The notes under the pieces were generated by a model. That model did not search any database. It saw nothing but the letters and a program-made list of their open reading frames with translations, and was not told the DNA's origin. Position numbers and translations under genes: made by a program. This document shows, one piece after another, positions 8,874 to 17,166 of a DNA stretch of 64,000 nucleotides. Origin of the DNA: Marisediminitalea lipolytica (GTDB lineage: Bacteria > Pseudomonadota > Gammaproteobacteria > Enterobacterales > Alteromonadaceae); NCBI RefSeq assembly GCF_001758465.1, contig NZ_MJIC01000002.1, forward strand, positions 62,001-126,000, in the 5' to 3' direction. Position 1 is the first letter of the stretch. Each line of letters starts with the position of its first letter.

Positions 8874-10178
8874 ATGTCCATCAATTTTAAATCACTTATT
8901 GACCATGAGAAGGGCATCGTCGATCGCCGTATTTTCTGGGATAAGGAAATTTATCAGCAGGAGCTAAAGCAAATCTTCGCCCGCTGCTGGCACTTTGTGG
9001 CGCACGAGTCACAGGTAAAAACTTTTGGCGACTTTATTACTACCTATATCGGTGAAGATGCCGTTATCGTAGCCCGCGCCAAAGACGGCAGCATCAACGT
9101 TATGCTAAACAGCTGTCCGCACCGTGGTAACAAAGTCTGCTTTGCCGGTGAAGGCAAAATCCGTTCGTTCGTGTGTAACTATCACGGCTGGGCATTTGGC
9201 CTGGACGGTAAGTTAAACGGCATGCCGAACAACGAACTGTACGACGATACCGAAGGCTTCAAAAAAGAAGACTGGGGCCTGCACAAAGCCCGCGTTGAAA
9301 GCTACAAGGGTTTAGTATTTGCTACCTTTGATCCTGAAGCGCCTTCACTGGGCGATTATCTGGGTGACTTCCGCTGGTATCTGGATGCGATTCTGGACAT
9401 CGACGAGCAAGGTACAGAATTCCTGCCTGGCACCACCCGTTCAGTAATGCAGTGTAACTGGAAATTCCCGGCCGATAACTTTGTTGGCGATATTTACCAC
9501 GCACTGTGGACCCACTTAGGCGGTGGTGAAGCCACACTGAAAGAATATGGTGGCATTGTAGTCAGTAACGAAAACTCTTATCAGGCCAGCGTTAACGGCC
9601 ATGGCTGGGAATTCAGTCTGGGTAACAACTTTGGTAACGCCGCCACCATGGGCGATAAAGACATCGTTAAATATTTGCGTTCCCGTGAAGAAGAAATCTC
9701 CAAACGACTGGGCAGCATCCGAGCCAAAATGTGGGGCTCAGTAGCCTCTGGTGCTATTTTCCCTAACTTTGCCTTCCTGCCAGGTTACTTTACTTTCCGT
9801 ACTTTCCTGCCCAAAGGACCAATGGAAACTGAGCTGCATAGCTGGACTCTGGTGCCTAAGGAAGCGTCAGACGAAATTAAGGATAAGTGGCGTTTAGGCA
9901 CCATGCGTACCTTCTCACCCAGCGGTATTCTGGAAATGGACGACGGCGAAAACTGGGAGCACGCTACCGCAGCTAACGCTGGTTATGTTACTCGTCATCA
10001 GAAGCTGTGCTACAGCATGAACCCAACCAAAGGCCAAACCGTACCGCTGGATATGCCGGGCGAAACCGTAGTGGGTCAGCTGAACGACAGTAACCAGCGT
10101 TTATTCTTCAAACGATATGCTGAATTTATGGATGCAGCCAGCTGGGCTGATATTCCTTTAGCTCCGATTACTAAATAA
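8874..10178 (+). CDS. Rieske ring-hydroxylating dioxygenase, large (alpha) subunit
   Basis: 434-residue catalytic subunit that adds both atoms of O2 to an aromatic ring. The Rieske cluster ligands are C81, H83, C101 and H104 (CPHRGN ... CNYHGW). The mononuclear iron site shows the family pattern DNxxxDxYHxxxxH, giving bridging D206 and ligands H209 and H214; the third carboxylate ligand is probably in the ILEMDDGENWEH segment. The ATG at 8874 follows AGAGGA at 8861-8866; the upstream in-frame TTG at 8856 overlaps that site and is rejected. N-terminal text (CWHFVAHESQV, GDFITTYIGEDAVIV) is nearest to the HcaE/TodC1 class by eye. It is followed by the beta subunit 15 bp on. Confidence 0.93.
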   Translation: MSINFKSLIDHEKGIVDRRIFWDKEIYQQELKQIFARCWHFVAHESQVKTFGDFITTYIGEDAVIVARAKDGSINVMLNSCPHRGNKVCFAGEGKIRSFVCNYHGWAFGLDGKLNGMPNNELYDDTEGFKKEDWGLHKARVESYKGLVFATFDPEAPSLGDYLGDFRWYLDAILDIDEQGTEFLPGTTRSVMQCNWKFPADNFVGDIYHALWTHLGGGEATLKEYGGIVVSNENSYQASVNGHGWEFSLGNNFGNAATMGDKDIVKYLRSREEEISKRLGSIRAKMWGSVASGAIFPNFAFLPGYFTFRTFLPKGPMETELHSWTLVPKEASDEIKDKWRLGTMRTFSPSGILEMDDGENWEHATAANAGYVTRHQKLCYSMNPTKGQTVPLDMPGETVVGQLNDSNQRLFFKRYAEFMDAASWADIPLAPITK

Positions 10179-10193
10179 GCCGGGGGGATCAAG

Positions 10194-10742
10194 ATGACTA
10201 AAGAACAATTACTTGCCCTTGAATGCAAAGGCGAACATGTTGATTTACAAACTTACTTTAACGTACAACGGTTTGTTAATCGCGAAGCCAACTGGCTCAA
10301 CCATGAACTCCTGAATGAATGGAGCGAGAGTCTGGAAGACGATCTGGTGTACTGGATACCGCTGCGGGAGAACCGTCTGCGCCGTGACAAAACCCCAGAA
10401 CTGAGCCCTTCTTATGTGTCGATGTTTGATGAAGACAAAGGCTCAATCATGATGCGTTTAAAGCGTAACGATTCGGGTATGTGCTGGACTGAAGATCCGC
10501 CTACTCGTCAGGTTATGTCGGTCTCTAACCTGGAAGTATTCCACACCGATAAAGCCGATGAGTTTGAAGTGCATACGGTATTTACCCTATACCGCAGCCG
10601 CTTTGAACGGGACGACTCCACTATTATGGGCCGTCGTAAGGACATCTGGCGTAAAGTAGGTACAGAATACCGTCTGGCTGGCCGACTGGTGCTGTTACAA
10701 CAGTCCACGCTGCTGACCAAAAACTTAAACGTATTTATGTAA
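10194..10742 (+). CDS. ring-hydroxylating dioxygenase, small (beta) subunit
   Basis: 182-residue structural subunit of the alpha3beta3 oxygenase, with the SnoaL/NTF2-like fold expected for this family. Landmarks are NREANWLNHELLNEWSESL near the N-terminus, YWIPLRENR near residue 52, and the C-terminal MGRRKDIWRKVGTEYRLAGR segment. Length is normal. A run of six G residues before the ATG gives a strong ribosome site. It has no catalytic residues of its own; its identity rests on length, the family segments and its position directly after the alpha subunit. Confidence 0.92.
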   Translation: MTKEQLLALECKGEHVDLQTYFNVQRFVNREANWLNHELLNEWSESLEDDLVYWIPLRENRLRRDKTPELSPSYVSMFDEDKGSIMMRLKRNDSGMCWTEDPPTRQVMSVSNLEVFHTDKADEFEVHTVFTLYRSRFERDDSTIMGRRKDIWRKVGTEYRLAGRLVLLQQSTLLTKNLNVFM

Positions 10743-10755
10743 GCGAAGGTTATTC

Positions 10756-11535
10756 ATGCAAATGTTACAAGACAGACGGGTTATCGTCACCGGTGCCGGC
10801 AGCGGCATCGGCAAAGCTATCGTGACCCGCTTTTTAGCCGAGGGCGCAAAAGTCATTGCCGTGGTACGCAAAGCCGAACAAGTAGAGTCTTTTACCGGCA
10901 ATGATAACTTTTGCTATGTGGTAGGCGATATCAACGACTACCAGACCAACGCTGATGCCGTTGCACTGGCTGAAGAAAAATGGGGCGGTCTGGATTCCAT
11001 GATCGCCAACGCAGGCGTTTGGGACTTCTTTAAAAAGTTACAGAAGATGACCCCAACGGAGCTTGAAGAAGGTTTCGGACAGATGATGAATACCAATGTC
11101 CGTGCTGTACTGATGGCTGCTCATGCCAGCTATGAGGCGTTAAAAGCAAGCGGCGGCAACCTGATTGCCACCGGCTCAAACGCCTGCTTCAGACCCGGCG
11201 GTGGTGGCCCGCTCTACATTGCCTCTAAGTATGCTCTGCGCGGCGTTATCGCACAGCTTGCGCTGGACTTTGCCCCCCACGTTCGCGTGTGTGGCGTTGC
11301 GCCGGGCGCTACCGACACCCCAATTAAGGGCACCGGTGCGCTCAACCAAACCGAGAAAGCCATGAACAGCGACCGTTCACGTCTGGACACCATGGGCGAG
11401 CATATTCCGCTTGGCCGGGTATCTGAACCGGACGAGCATATGGGTTTATACGTGTTACTGGCTAGTGAACTGGGCGCAAGCTATGTTACTGGCTCTATTC
11501 TGGTTAGCGATGGCGGACTAACCTCCGGTCAATAA
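10756..11535 (+). CDS. cis-dihydrodiol dehydrogenase (SDR family)
   Basis: 259-residue short-chain dehydrogenase that oxidises the cis-dihydrodiol made by the dioxygenase to a catechol with NAD+. The cofactor loop TGAGSGIG is at residues about 13-20, NAG at about 84-86 (ANAGVWD), and the catalytic set is Ser (ATGSNACF region) with YIASK near 154-158. The segment FKKLQKMTPTELEEGFGQMMNTNV and overall length match BphB/TodD/HcaB. It is the last gene of the operon; the terminator begins 22 bp after its stop. A second in-frame ATG at 10762 is possible, but the SD (GAAGG, about 10744-10748) favours 10756. Confidence 0.9.
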   Translation: MQMLQDRRVIVTGAGSGIGKAIVTRFLAEGAKVIAVVRKAEQVESFTGNDNFCYVVGDINDYQTNADAVALAEEKWGGLDSMIANAGVWDFFKKLQKMTPTELEEGFGQMMNTNVRAVLMAAHASYEALKASGGNLIATGSNACFRPGGGGPLYIASKYALRGVIAQLALDFAPHVRVCGVAPGATDTPIKGTGALNQTEKAMNSDRSRLDTMGEHIPLGRVSEPDEHMGLYVLLASELGASYVTGSILVSDGGLTSGQ

Positions 11536-11557
11536 GCTTTCAGTTATTTAGCCGTTT

Positions 11558-11593
11558 AAAAGCCGCTGGCATTGGATGCTGGCGGCTTTTTTT
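11558..11593 (+). terminator. Rho-independent terminator of the aromatic operon
   Basis: Stem AAAGCCGC pairs with GCGGCTTT, extended inward by five further pairs including wobble pairs, with a five-base loop and a seven-T run (11587-11593). It lies between the last operon gene and the convergent gene at 11612, and the A-run on its left side may let it act in both directions. Confidence 0.85.
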
Positions 11594-11611
11594 ATGCAGA
11601 GGTGCAAACCA

Positions 11612-13042
11612 CTAGCGAACCCGGTTCCACAGATTTTGATTCTTTTTAAAAGAAAAGTAATCCGCAGGCTCCCAGTATGCTGGGATAAGATCATCAACGG
11701 CTTCGGGAGAAAAACTAGCGGATAGCAGACTCATAATTTCCATGAGACGCTCGCGACCGATATTCAGCAATTTTTTGCGATTGGCAGGAAAATACAAATT
11801 ACTCGACCTTTTAACGACTTCATCGCTGCCTGAACTAATATAAGCAAGATTTCTGGTTACTGGTCGCACTACAGGTTCGGCAGGATGTGCAGGGTTTAAA
11901 CGCGTTACAATCGCGCATTCATATTGCTCCCGATCAATGCCCTTTTCGCTACGCGGAATATAGGTTACGCCAAAACCGAGGGGGAAATAGCCAACGATCT
12001 GCACGAAGGCCTTGGCTAACCCGGCGCTAATGGCGCCCTTCTTCGCCAATTGCTCAATAAACACATAGCCTTTTGGCAGGTTTTTCTTCGAAAAATCCGG
12101 CTTGGTGGATAACACAATCGAAGTATAGATTTGCGGTATTTTTATCAGCTCCCCCACCCCGGTTTTCGACAGATAGCTATCTTTCATCAGGGTCTGCATA
12201 AACACATTCAGGGCGGTATGACGCTGCACAAAGCGGTCACGCTCTGCTTTATCGTTACCAATATAGCGCGGCATTCCCAGGCCATTTTTGAGGTATTCGA
12301 GGGTTTCGGTAAAGTTGATTTTAAGTAACTGTTTACGACTTGGCTCGTCTAACACACGAAACTCGTCCAGGCTATTATCATCACCGTGCAGAATGTTTTG
12401 TGCTTCTGGCGCCTGCAGGCCTATATCCTGTAACAACGCGCAACTAATAATGGGGATTGCGACTTCTTCCTGCCACTTTTTGCGCATTTTTTCGTCTTTC
12501 TGAAAGCGCAGCACGGACTCCTTCACATGGCCTAAATAGCGATTATCCTGCACGTCGATAGTGTGTAGCTTGTCCACCAACCGCAGGGCCAGAACGGCTT
12601 TATAAAGGGGTTTTAAACGTTTATGCAGGACCGCGAAATTTCGCTCCGGGCCCCGGGTAAGCAGCATGAGGGTTCCAAGGAATTTAGAACTCAACATCTG
12701 CGTATCGTCAAAACTCTCGCCTTCACACAAGCTAAGCAGGCGGCTTGCCACCGAATGCAACCGTTCAACACGCTGATAGCGGCTCTCTTCACGCTCCATG
12801 GCGAGGTCTTTTACCTGTTTGCGCAGCTGTTCTACTTTCGCCTGTGCCTTTCTGTCGCTTTCAGCACGGCTCAGTTTTAGTTTTAGCTCTTCAAGACCTC
12901 CTTGTTGTTCGTGGCTTGCAGTAAAGTAACTTCTGGCATCAGCGTAAACAGAAGCTTGTTGATCGTCTTTTGGATAGACGTCCTCGATAAGTTGTTTAAC
13001 CTGCAGGGTGTAGTTGTTATCAGGGTGTTCAAACTTACTCAC
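11612..13042 (-). CDS. HD-GYP-like protein with degenerate catalytic motif, function unknown
   Basis: 476-residue soluble protein, not confidently recognised. Residues about 50-90 are charged and heptad-like (EELKLKLSRAESDRKAQAKVEQLRKQVKDL), suggesting a coiled coil. The middle looks helical and resembles an HD-GYP phosphodiesterase scaffold: AIPIISCALLQDIGLQ (residues about 195-210) aligns with the position of HDIGK, and a later FVQIVGYFPLGFGVTYIP segment looks like the conserved tail of HD-GYP domains. The metal-binding His of HD is Gln205 here, and no GYP triplet is seen. It therefore may be an inactive homologue or a distant HDOD-type protein. It is convergent with the aromatic operon and has no evident operon partner. 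Confidence 0.55.
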   Translation of the reverse strand: MSKFEHPDNNYTLQVKQLIEDVYPKDDQQASVYADARSYFTASHEQQGGLEELKLKLSRAESDRKAQAKVEQLRKQVKDLAMEREESRYQRVERLHSVASRLLSLCEGESFDDTQMLSSKFLGTLMLLTRGPERNFAVLHKRLKPLYKAVLALRLVDKLHTIDVQDNRYLGHVKESVLRFQKDEKMRKKWQEEVAIPIISCALLQDIGLQAPEAQNILHGDDNSLDEFRVLDEPSRKQLLKINFTETLEYLKNGLGMPRYIGNDKAERDRFVQRHTALNVFMQTLMKDSYLSKTGVGELIKIPQIYTSIVLSTKPDFSKKNLPKGYVFIEQLAKKGAISAGLAKAFVQIVGYFPLGFGVTYIPRSEKGIDREQYECAIVTRLNPAHPAEPVVRPVTRNLAYISSGSDEVVKRSSNLYFPANRKKLLNIGRERLMEIMSLLSASFSPEAVDDLIPAYWEPADYFSFKKNQNLWNRVR

Positions 13043-13326
13043 TGTAAACCTTTATTTTCGTATTTTGGCTATCAACACGGCGGTGGGAGCGCATTATTCA
13101 CTTCCGTTCTTAATTACAACTCCTTGTAAAACTTAGCGATCTTTTCCAGACACCGTATGTTATCGCAATATAACAGGGGGTTAGGTATCTGTAGTGATAC
13201 CCATAGTATACTAAAGGTGAAGTTTTTTGCCTGAGGCGGGGTAGCGCGGACGGCATCGGTGCCTCACGCGACTGTGAAGCACGCTATTATGCACTTAACG
13301 GAAAGCAATTAGGGCTGTACTTCCGC
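13043..13326. other. intergenic gap with no gene recognised
   Basis: The 284 bp between the HD-like gene and the rraA stop hold no plausible ORF. A small inverted repeat, GGTATC with GATACC six bases apart (about 13184-13201), and AT-rich stretches near 13155-13215 could belong to the promoter of the minus-strand gene ending at 11612, but no convincing -35/-10 pair was seen. Confidence 0.4.
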
Positions 13327-13812
13327 CTAATCGATGTCCAGTGGCTCTGGCGACAGGATAACGCCGGTACTGTCGGCGTAAAGGTGGTCTTCAGGCAGAA
13401 AGGTAACGCCGCCAAAATTAACCGGCACGTCAATATCACCCGTTCCCTGAGAGTCGGCATTTACCGGTATGGAATTTACCGCCAGAATACCCAGGTCAAA
13501 ATCAGACAGGCTGTCTACTTCACGCACGCAGCCATAACACACCACGCCTTCCCAGTTGTTTTCTACCGCCAGCTGCGCCGACTCGGCGTCGAGCAGTGCC
13601 CGGCGTAACGAACCACCACCGTCAATTAACAATACCTTGCCATCGCCAGGCTCAGTTAATACGCGGTCGATGAGTTCACGGTCTTCAAAACACTTCACTG
13701 TGGTGATTTCACCACCAAAGGAATAACGACCACCATAACTGGTGAAAATGGGATCGACCACATCAACGTTATCGGCGAATAAATCACATAACTCGGAAGT
13801 GTTATAGTCCAT
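13327..13812 (-). CDS. rraA: ribonuclease E activity regulator RraA
   Basis: 161-residue RraA family protein; the whole sequence lines up with E. coli RraA ([72 protein letters not shown]). In E. coli it binds RNase E and DEAD-box helicases and slows mRNA decay; the wider fold also has oxaloacetate decarboxylase and aldolase members. The ATG at 13812 matches the E. coli N-terminus; an in-frame ATG at 13854 would add 14 residues without family support. It is flanked by about 280 bp on its 3' side and 219 bp on its 5' side, so it is probably a single-gene unit. Confidence 0.95.
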   Translation of the reverse strand: MDYNTSELCDLFADNVDVVDPIFTSYGGRYSFGGEITTVKCFEDRELIDRVLTEPGDGKVLLIDGGGSLRRALLDAESAQLAVENNWEGVVCYGCVREVDSLSDFDLGILAVNSIPVNADSQGTGDIDVPVNFGGVTFLPEDHLYADSTGVILSPEPLDID

Positions 13813-14031
13813 GGTAATACCCTGTTGGTAAGCTAGGTTTTCGGCGTTTAGCATAGCACTGTAAAGCCCAATAAGCCTAGCGCCTGATATGATTTTACAG
13901 ACAAAAACTTGATTTCAGTCTACCAGGCTGAATTTGCTCCCTGCAGTGTCACAAACCTTTAGTAAAACTGTCACCTTGGTTTCATGAACAATTTTTAATC
14001 TGTTAGCGTTGATTAAAAGGAGCCTCGTGAG

Positions 14032-14550
14032 ATGGGTCTGAAAAACGTAACTAAATACGATACTGCAATCTTTCACTGGTTGTACGATTTAACCAAACAC
14101 CGCGACTGTCGTGCCATTGTGTGGCTGTCTCGCACGGGTGATGGTTACCTGTATTTTGTGATCGGTCTGATGCTGATGTTTTTCGAACCCGAGCACGGTG
14201 AAATCTTTCTGTACACGGCGCTGATGGCTTATGGCCTTGAGCTACCGATTTATGTGGTATTAAAAAAGGCGTTCAAACGCCCTCGCCCCTGCGATTTTCT
14301 GGCTAACCTGACTGCTCACGTGACCCCATCAGACAAATTCAGTCTGCCTTCCGGACACACGGCGGCCGCGTGGTTAATGGCCACCATTATTGCTTTTTAC
14401 TACCCACCTTTTGCACTGCTTGCCTATACCTGGGCCAGCCTGATTGGCTTATCCCGAATCTTGCTTGGTGTGCACTACCCCACAGATGTTTTAGCCGGAG
14501 CACTACTCGGTCTCACCATTGCACAACTGAGTCTGACTATTCTGGTTTAG
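14032..14550 (+). CDS. PAP2-family membrane phosphatase
   Basis: 172-residue integral membrane lipid phosphatase. The three PAP2 motifs are in order: KKAFKRPRPCD (near residues 80-90), LPSGHTAA (near 104-111) and SRILLGVHYPTDVLAG (near 141-156); the two histidines and the Asp form the catalytic triad. Hydrophobic segments between the motifs fit five or six membrane helices. AAGGAG lies 7-8 bp before the ATG. The next gene, a glycosyltransferase, starts 1 bp after the stop, so the two are almost certainly co-transcribed and may act on the same lipid or undecaprenyl-linked substrate. Confidence 0.85.
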   Translation: MGLKNVTKYDTAIFHWLYDLTKHRDCRAIVWLSRTGDGYLYFVIGLMLMFFEPEHGEIFLYTALMAYGLELPIYVVLKKAFKRPRPCDFLANLTAHVTPSDKFSLPSGHTAAAWLMATIIAFYYPPFALLAYTWASLIGLSRILLGVHYPTDVLAGALLGLTIAQLSLTILV

Positions 14551-14551
14551 C

Positions 14552-15619
14552 ATGAAAATATTGTATGGCGTACAAGGTACTGGCAACGGTCACATTGCCC
14601 GTGCCCGCATTATGGCTGCGGCAATGGCCAAACGTAATGACATTGAAGTGGATTTTATTTTTTCTGGCCGCGATCCCGGTGACTACTTTGATATGGAATG
14701 TTTTGGCCAGTACCGGGCATTCCGGGGTTTAACCTTTATTACCCGCAAAGGCAAAGTCAGCCAGTGGGAAACCGTTAAAAATGCCAGGCCTTTTCAGTTA
14801 CTCCGGGATATCCGCCAACTGGATGTCTCCGGCTATGATCTGCTGCTTAATGATTTTGAGCCAATCACCGCCTGGGCAGCCCGCCGACAGGGCGTCACTT
14901 CTATTTCGGTAAGCCATCAGGCCGCTTTCAGTTATGACATTCCCCGTGATGGCGAGCACCTTAGCGACCGCCTGGTAATGCGCAATTTTGCCCCTACCGA
15001 CATTCAACTGGGTGTCCACTGGTTTCACTTTGAGAAACCCATTGTGCCCCCGTTTATCACCGACAAACCTGCAGCCCATCCGGCTAACAGCCATACTCTG
15101 GTGTACCTGCCTTTTGAAGAGCTTGCCGACATTCAGTTGCTGCTTGAACCGCTTACTGAACAGCGCTTTGTGTGCTTTCACCCCAAGGTAAAACAGCCCA
15201 GCAAGCAAGGCCATATCGAATGGAACCCCACTTCCAAGGCTGAATTTCGCCACGCACTTCAGCACTGTAGTGGTGTTATTAGTAATGGCGGTTTTGAACT
15301 GGCCAGTGAGTCACTGCAACTACAGAAAAAACTGTTAGTGAAACCGCTGCACGGACAGTTTGAGCAGATGTCTAACTTAAAAACATTAATCACTATGGGG
15401 TTATGCCAGCCACTCTATCAGTTAGATACTGATACCGTAGAAGAATGGCTGTTAGAACCTGCCAGCGAAGGCCTGCAATTTCCTGATGATCCATCGCCAA
15501 TGCTTGACTGGATAGTGGCTGGCGACTGGCACGACACCAAACCACTGTGCGAAGCCCTGTGGAAACAAGTTAATTTTGGTCCAAAGACCCGCGAACGTTT
15601 GATGTCACTTGCATTTTAA
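14552..15619 (+). CDS. MJ1255/VC2487-family glycosyltransferase
   Basis: 355-residue GT-B-like protein. The N-terminus MKILYGVQGTGNGHIARAR carries the GxGxGHxxRA signature of UDP-sugar transferases related to MurG, and the C-terminal half contains the donor-site segment CSGVISNGGFELASESLQLQKKLLVKP (near residues 240-270). This is the family originally named from MJ1255 and VC2487, for which substrates are poorly defined. It directly follows a PAP2 phosphatase (1 bp gap), which suggests a shared lipid-linked pathway. No signal peptide is visible, so it probably acts at the cytoplasmic membrane face. Confidence 0.75.
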   Translation: MKILYGVQGTGNGHIARARIMAAAMAKRNDIEVDFIFSGRDPGDYFDMECFGQYRAFRGLTFITRKGKVSQWETVKNARPFQLLRDIRQLDVSGYDLLLNDFEPITAWAARRQGVTSISVSHQAAFSYDIPRDGEHLSDRLVMRNFAPTDIQLGVHWFHFEKPIVPPFITDKPAAHPANSHTLVYLPFEELADIQLLLEPLTEQRFVCFHPKVKQPSKQGHIEWNPTSKAEFRHALQHCSGVISNGGFELASESLQLQKKLLVKPLHGQFEQMSNLKTLITMGLCQPLYQLDTDTVEEWLLEPASEGLQFPDDPSPMLDWIVAGDWHDTKPLCEALWKQVNFGPKTRERLMSLAF

Positions 15620-15666
15620 TCTCCCTCTGCGATGATATCGGCACTTTTTATTTGGGGAGTGAGTGC

Positions 15667-15819
15667 GTGGCAAAACGTGTTGCATTATTGCTGGTGTTGT
15701 TACTGAGTATTTCGGCCTGCGGGTACCGCGGCGCCCTTTATTTACCGGAGCAACCACCGGCCAGCGATAATGAACCTGCTAACGACTCGACTCCTGACGC
15801 TTCCGGAGAATCTCGCTAG
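15667..15819 (+). CDS. lptM: LPS translocon maturation lipoprotein LptM (YifL-like)
   Basis: A 50-residue lipoprotein not long enough for most ORF calls. It starts at GTG 15667, nine bases after GGGGAG (15653-15658). The signal sequence VAKRVALLLVLLLSISAC ends in the lipobox ISAC, and the mature start CGYRGALYLPE matches the CGLKGPLYFPP pattern of E. coli LptM (YifL), which aids LptD disulfide maturation. The rest is a short Pro/Ala/Asp/Ser-rich tail. Position immediately before lysA/dapF is the conserved location of this gene in gammaproteobacteria. Its TAG stop shares its final G with the GTG start of lysA. Confidence 0.88.
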   Translation: MAKRVALLLVLLLSISACGYRGALYLPEQPPASDNEPANDSTPDASGESR

Positions 15820-17069
15820 TGGACTACTTCAGTTACAAAAACCAATCCCTGCACGCTGAAGACATTGATGTTAAAACGCTGGCCGCTCAATACGGCACCC
15901 CATTATATGTGTACTCTCGTGCAACCCTTGAACGCCACTGGCATGCCTTTAACGATGCGCTGGGCGAGCATCCGCACCTGATTTGTTACGCCGTAAAAGC
16001 CAATTCAAACATTGGCGTACTGAGCGTACTGGCCAAGCTGGGTTCAGGCTTTGACATTGTTTCCGGCGGCGAACTGGCACGGGTAATTGAAGCCGGTGGT
16101 GACATGAGCAAGGTGGTTTTCTCTGGCGTGGGTAAAACGCCGGAAGAGATCGAATTCGCTCTGGAACAGGGTATTCACTGCTTTAACGTAGAGTCAGAGC
16201 CTGAGCTGCATCGCATTAACGAAGTAGCAGGCAACCTGGGCAAAAAAGCGCCTATTTCTCTGCGTATCAACCCGGATGTGGATGCCAAAACTCACCCGTA
16301 TATCTCAACCGGTCTGAAAGCCAACAAATTCGGAATCGCCCGCGAGCGTGCTGTTGAGGTTTACACCCTGGCCGCCAGCCTGGAAAACCTTAACGTGATC
16401 GGTATGGACTGCCATATCGGCTCGCAGCTAACCGAAACCGGTCCTTTTGTGGATGCGCTTGAGCGTTTACTGGAGCTGGTTGATGAGCTGGCCACTAAAG
16501 GCATCGAAATCAGCCACCTTGATGTGGGTGGTGGCTTAGGCGTTACCTACAAAGACGAAACACCGCCACACCCGAAAGAATATGCCAAGGCTATCGCTGA
16601 GAAAATGCAGGGCCGCGAGCACTTAACCCTGATCATGGAGCCGGGTCGCGCCATTGCCGCCAACGCCGGTATCATGCTGACCAAGGTTGAATTTGTTAAA
16701 GAAGGCGAAGAAAAAAGCTTTGCCATTGTTGATGCAGCCATGAACGACCTGATTCGCCCATCGCTGTATTCTGCCTGGATGGCCATCATCCCGGTAGAGG
16801 AAAACCCAACTCACAAACCCCATGTGTATGACGTGGTCGGCCCTATCTGTGAAACCGGCGATTTTATCGGTAAAGACCGTGAACTGGCCATTGCGCCGGG
16901 TGATCTGCTGGCGGTGCGCAGTGCCGGTGCCTATGGCTTTGTTATGGCATCAAACTACAACACCCGTTGTCGTCCTGCCGAGCTGTTGGTCGATAAAAAC
17001 GAAGTTCACGTAGTTAGAGAACGAGAAAATCTAAAAGATCTCTGGAAAGGTGAGCATAAAGTTACGTAA
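15819..17069 (+). CDS. lysA: diaminopimelate decarboxylase
   Basis: 416-residue PLP enzyme of the fold-type III (alanine racemase-like) family that decarboxylates meso-diaminopimelate to L-lysine. The PLP lysine is K60 in CYAVKANSN. HIGSQL near residue 200, the phosphate-binding DVGGGLGV near 232, and the C-terminal CETGDFIGKDR loop with the active-site cysteine near 345 are all present. The start is GTG, sharing one base with the lptM stop, with GGAG about 9 bp upstream. DapF, the preceding step in the same pathway, is encoded 97 bp downstream. Confidence 0.96.
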   Translation: MDYFSYKNQSLHAEDIDVKTLAAQYGTPLYVYSRATLERHWHAFNDALGEHPHLICYAVKANSNIGVLSVLAKLGSGFDIVSGGELARVIEAGGDMSKVVFSGVGKTPEEIEFALEQGIHCFNVESEPELHRINEVAGNLGKKAPISLRINPDVDAKTHPYISTGLKANKFGIARERAVEVYTLAASLENLNVIGMDCHIGSQLTETGPFVDALERLLELVDELATKGIEISHLDVGGGLGVTYKDETPPHPKEYAKAIAEKMQGREHLTLIMEPGRAIAANAGIMLTKVEFVKEGEEKSFAIVDAAMNDLIRPSLYSAWMAIIPVEENPTHKPHVYDVVGPICETGDFIGKDRELAIAPGDLLAVRSAGAYGFVMASNYNTRCRPAELLVDKNEVHVVRERENLKDLWKGEHKVT

Positions 17070-17093
17070 ACTAAGGCTATTCTTATAAGTACT

Positions 17094-17145
17094 GTTGCAC
17101 TTCCCCTGCCGATACCGTGGCGGGGGCGTCAAACTAGTCTGCAAC
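17094..17145 (+). other. possible structured leader between lysA and dapF
   Basis: The 97-bp gap holds a nested inverted repeat. The outer arms are GTTGCA (17094-17099) and TGCAAC (17140-17145); inside, CCCCTGCC and GGCGGGG can pair with one bulge. No T-run follows, so it is not a classical terminator. It may be a partial attenuator, an mRNA-stability hairpin or chance. Confidence 0.35.
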
Positions 17146-17166
17146 ATCAGAATTAACAGGCTCTGG

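Noticed and set aside
14798-15265. 155-residue minus-strand ORF
   Set aside because: It is opposite the glycosyltransferase gene, with no ribosome site or family match.
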